A model generated the notes under the pieces. It was not told where the DNA came from and searched no databases. It saw nothing but the letters and a program-made list of their open reading frames with translations. 15,679 bases of DNA, taken from CAYRPN01 sp964426135 (GTDB lineage Bacteria; Planctomycetota; Phycisphaerae; Phycisphaerales; Phycisphaeraceae). Location: contig CAYRPN010000133.1 of the NCBI GenBank assembly GCA_964426135.1, positions 1 to 15,679 of the forward strand. Direction: 5' to 3'. Every line of letters begins with the position of its first letter. Position 1 is the stretch's first letter. Below are positions 14,087-15,679 of the stretch, one piece after another. Both the position numbers and the translations under genes were made by a program.

Positions 14087-14121
14087 CCCTAGGCCCTAGG
14101 CCCTACTCCCTAGGCCCTATT
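14087..14121. repeat. Heptamer array, consensus CCCTAGG, overlapping the rplA stop codon
   Basis: Five perfect-phase units: ccctagg x2, ccctact, ccctagg, ccctatt. On the coding strand it reads as TAGGGCC-type units, and the first TAG is the rplA stop codon (14117-14119). Confidence 0.92.
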
Positions 14122-14827
14122 CTTCTTTGGGAGCGTGATGCGCCACATCCACCAGGACGCCGGGCGTCATCGTGCCCTTGATGCTGATCTTCTTCAGGTA
14201 CACGCCCTTGGAGCTGGCGGGCTTCATCTTGATCAGGTGCTCAATGAATGCGTGAGCGTTTTCCTCGATCTTCTTGGGATCGAAGCTCATCTTGCCGACG
14301 ACCGCGTGCACGTTGCCGCCCGCGTCGCTGCGGAACTCCACCTTGCCCGCGCCGTATTCCTTGACCGCCTGGGCGATCAGCGGCGTCACGGTGCCGGCCT
14401 TGGGCGAGGGCATCAGGCCCTTGGGGCCCAGCACCTTACCGAGCTTCGACACCACGCGCATCATGTCGGGGCTGGCGACGGCCACATCGAACTCCATCCA
14501 GCCGGCCTCGATCTTGGCGACCAGTTCCTCGCCGCCCGCCTCGATGGCGCCGGCTTCCTTGCACGCCGCGACCTTGTCAGCCGTGCAGAACGCGACAACC
14601 TTCTTCGCCACGCCGATGCCGTGAGGCAGCGACACGGCTCCGCGCAGGTTCTGGTCCGCCTGTTTGGGATCGATGCCCAGGTGCAGGCAGATGTCCACCG
14701 ACTGGTCGAACTTGGTCTTCTTGAACGCCTTGAGCCGGCCGACGGCATCGGGCAGAGCAAGCATCTTCTCGCGGTCCCATCCTTCGACGTCCGCCTTGAT
14801 GCGCTTGCAGAGAAATTTGTTTGCCAT
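14117..14827 (-). CDS. rplA: Ribosomal protein uL1
   Basis: The 236-residue L1 protein of the mobile L1 stalk, which assists release of the deacylated tRNA from the E site. The usual landmarks are present: KFDQSVDICLHLGIDPKQADQNLRG (two-part domain I start), LPHGIGVAKKVVAFC, MRVVSKLGKVLGPKGLMPSPKAGTV, EFRSDAGGNVHAVVGKMSF and the final PASSKGVYLKKISIKGTMTPG. Length is normal. ATG 14827 is preceded by AAGGA at suitable distance. In many bacteria L1 also represses its own operon by binding the rplK leader; nothing here proves or excludes this. The stop codon TAG is itself the first unit of a heptamer array. Confidence 0.97.
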   Translation of the reverse strand: MANKFLCKRIKADVEGWDREKMLALPDAVGRLKAFKKTKFDQSVDICLHLGIDPKQADQNLRGAVSLPHGIGVAKKVVAFCTADKVAACKEAGAIEAGGEELVAKIEAGWMEFDVAVASPDMMRVVSKLGKVLGPKGLMPSPKAGTVTPLIAQAVKEYGAGKVEFRSDAGGNVHAVVGKMSFDPKKIEENAHAFIEHLIKMKPASSKGVYLKKISIKGTMTPGVLVDVAHHAPKEE

Positions 14828-14943
14828 GTGCTGCGATCCTTACGATGAGGCCGTCTCGCACACGCCGGCACAAGCCGACATTCGCGATACAGGCCGATCT
14901 CCCACGATTCAATGGCTCGTGGTAGGCCGGGGAGCAAGCTATG

Positions 14944-14971
14944 AGCCAATAGCCGTTAGCCGTTAGCTCTT
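14944..14971. repeat. Heptamer array, consensus AGCCGTT
   Basis: Units agccaat, agccgtt x2, agctctt in the rplK-rplA spacer. Bases 14958-14968 are the exact reverse complement of 15012-15022 in the facing array. Confidence 0.82.
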
Positions 14972-14987
14972 CTTTTACGTTGAACAA

Positions 14988-15000
14988 CTCGACCTGCGAG
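14988..15000. other. Hairpin core between inverted heptamer arms
   Basis: CTCG (14988-14991) and CGAG (14997-15000) form a short stem around a 5-base loop in the unique sequence between the two arrays of the rplK-rplA spacer, next to a GTTG-AA-CAAC palindrome. Short on its own, but placed like the core at 9684-9710. Confidence 0.4.
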
Positions 15001-15011
15001 ACGAAGTCATC

Positions 15012-15046
15012 AGCTAACGGCTGTCGGCTAATGGCTTGCGGCTCTC
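15012..15046. repeat. Heptamer array, consensus GGCTAAC/GGCTNNC
   Basis: Five units: agctaac, ggctgtc, ggctaat, ggcttgc, ggctctc. In transcription direction it begins four bases after the rplK stop codon. It faces the array at 14944-14971 in inverted orientation. Confidence 0.82.
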
Positions 15047-15049
15047 CGC

Positions 15050-15484
15050 TCAAATCTCACCAACCACATCGATGCCCATCGACCGCGCCGTGCCGGCGAT
15101 GGTGCGCATCTTGGCGCGTTCGCTGTTGCCGGTCATTTCCTTGCCCTTTTCCGCCACGATCTTCTTGAGCTGTTCAACCGTGACCTTGCCGACCTTGTCC
15201 TTGTTGGGCACGCCCGAGCCCTTTTCCTTGCCGGCCTGTTCCAGCAGCAGCACGGAGGCGGGCGGAGACTTGATCTCGAAGTCGAAGCTCTTGTCGCTGA
15301 AAACGGTGATGACGCAGCCGACGACTTTGCCGTTGAGCTTGGCGGTGGCGGCGTTGAACTTCTGAATAAACTGGCCGGGGTTGACGCCGTTGGCGCCCAG
15401 GGCCGGTCCCAGCGGCGGCGCGGGGGTGGCCTTGCCGCCTGGCGCCATGATCTTGAACTGGGCTGTAATCGTTTTCTTGGCCAT
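15050..15484 (-). CDS. rplK: Ribosomal protein uL11
   Basis: The 144-residue L11 protein of the GTPase-associated centre; it binds 23S rRNA beside L10 and is needed for the stringent response in model bacteria. The N-terminal domain has the proline-rich PAPPLGPALGANGVNPGQFIQKFN segment, and the C-terminal RNA-binding domain has KDKVGKVTVEQLKKIVAEK and the final RTIAGTARSMGIDVVGEI. ATG 15484 is preceded by AGGAG eight bases upstream; an in-frame start at 15601 would add a non-family tail. It is the first gene of rplK-rplA-rplJ-rplL. Upstream partners usual in bacteria (nusG, secE) lie outside the window if present. Confidence 0.97.
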   Translation of the reverse strand: MAKKTITAQFKIMAPGGKATPAPPLGPALGANGVNPGQFIQKFNAATAKLNGKVVGCVITVFSDKSFDFEIKSPPASVLLLEQAGKEKGSGVPNKDKVGKVTVEQLKKIVAEKGKEMTGNSERAKMRTIAGTARSMGIDVVGEI

Positions 15485-15573
15485 AACACGACTCCTGGCG
15501 ATTTCGCCGCGGACAAAGCTTCTATGAAGATTGCCCCAGCCAGCCGAGCCAGCCGGGAACATTCGAGCCAAGC

Positions 15574-15601
15574 AGTTTAGCGAAGTCGTGGGAAATGGCA
15601 A
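15574..15601 (-). promoter_or_regulatory. Likely promoter of the rplKAJL operon
   Basis: On the - strand TTGCCA (15601-15596, five of six to the -35 consensus) and TAAACT (15579-15574, four of six to the -10) are spaced by 16 bases. A start near 15567 would give a leader of about 80 bases before rplK. It is the best match in the 195 bases upstream of the operon. Confidence 0.4.
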
Positions 15602-15644
15602 ATCGGGTCACGGCCTGCTTCCTGTGGGGTCTGCCAATACTTCC

Positions 15645-15665
15645 GGGGGCGGCACTCCGGCCCCC
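15645..15665. other. GC-rich hairpin near the right edge
   Basis: GGGGGC (15645-15650) pairs with GCCCCC (15660-15665) around a 9-base loop. No T-tract follows closely on either strand, so it is not a convincing terminator. It could be the end of the gene upstream of rplK or part of a dispersed palindrome cut by the window edge. Confidence 0.35.
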
Positions 15666-15679
15666 TCTCCCTCCCAGGG

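Noticed and set aside
15485..15679. tRNA or the end of nusG upstream of rplK
   Set aside because: No cloverleaf and no NusG C-terminal motif can be seen in the short edge sequence.

Overview
This is a GC-rich bacterial chromosomal window. The gene content suggests a Planctomycetota bacterium, perhaps of the Phycisphaerae type: a hopanoid radical SAM enzyme (HpnH), a divergent GH35 beta-galactosidase-like protein, a periplasmic di-heme peroxidase, a secreted coiled-coil protein, a DUF151 protein, and a ribosomal-protein operon with unusually wide spacers. The phylum is an inference from these families, since no rRNA gene is present.

Layout. On the + strand from the left: a FluC/CrcB fluoride channel, HpnH, a GH35-like protein, a SAL1/HAL2-type 3'(2'),5'-bisphosphate nucleotidase (start and stop overlap in ATGA), and a di-heme cytochrome c peroxidase. 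A strong bidirectional hairpin terminator follows. On the - strand come a secreted coiled-coil protein, a BRO-N/DinD-like gene broken by one in-frame amber codon, a DUF151 (bifunctional nuclease) protein and a xylose isomerase-family protein. A palindromic REP/BIME-like element lies in the divergent spacer. On the + strand follow a ferritin-like protein that carries a palindromic insertion in frame, and a RelB/RelE-type toxin-antitoxin pair whose two genes are separated by a structured 142-base spacer. A second strong bidirectional terminator separates the toxin from the convergent operon rplK-rplA-rplJ-rplL (L11, L1, L10, L7/L12), which runs on the - strand to the right edge. No rpoB follows rplL.

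The most striking feature is outside the genes. Many intergenic spacers contain tandem arrays with a strict 7-base period and a different consensus at each locus: GATTTSA, GAATCCC, GAATGTC, AGGGTTT changing to GGGGTTC, ACCCTAA/C, AGGGCCA, GCTAACG, CCCTAGG, AGCCGTT. In the xylA-DUF151 spacer and in all three spacers of the ribosomal operon, arrays occur as pairs in opposite orientation. In at least three of these four cases the pair surrounds a short unique core that can itself form a small hairpin. The arrays run from the stop codon of one gene towards the ribosome-binding region of the next, and one contains the rplA stop codon. This looks like a lineage-specific class of heptad-repeat spacer element and is my main candidate for something undescribed.

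No gene-free stretch exceeds 300 bases. The longest plain spacer, 5489-5732 before the peroxidase, shows only a weak 6-bp hairpin (5611-5616/5631-5636) and a good ribosome-binding site. I see no rRNA, tRNA, CRISPR array, complete insertion sequence or origin.
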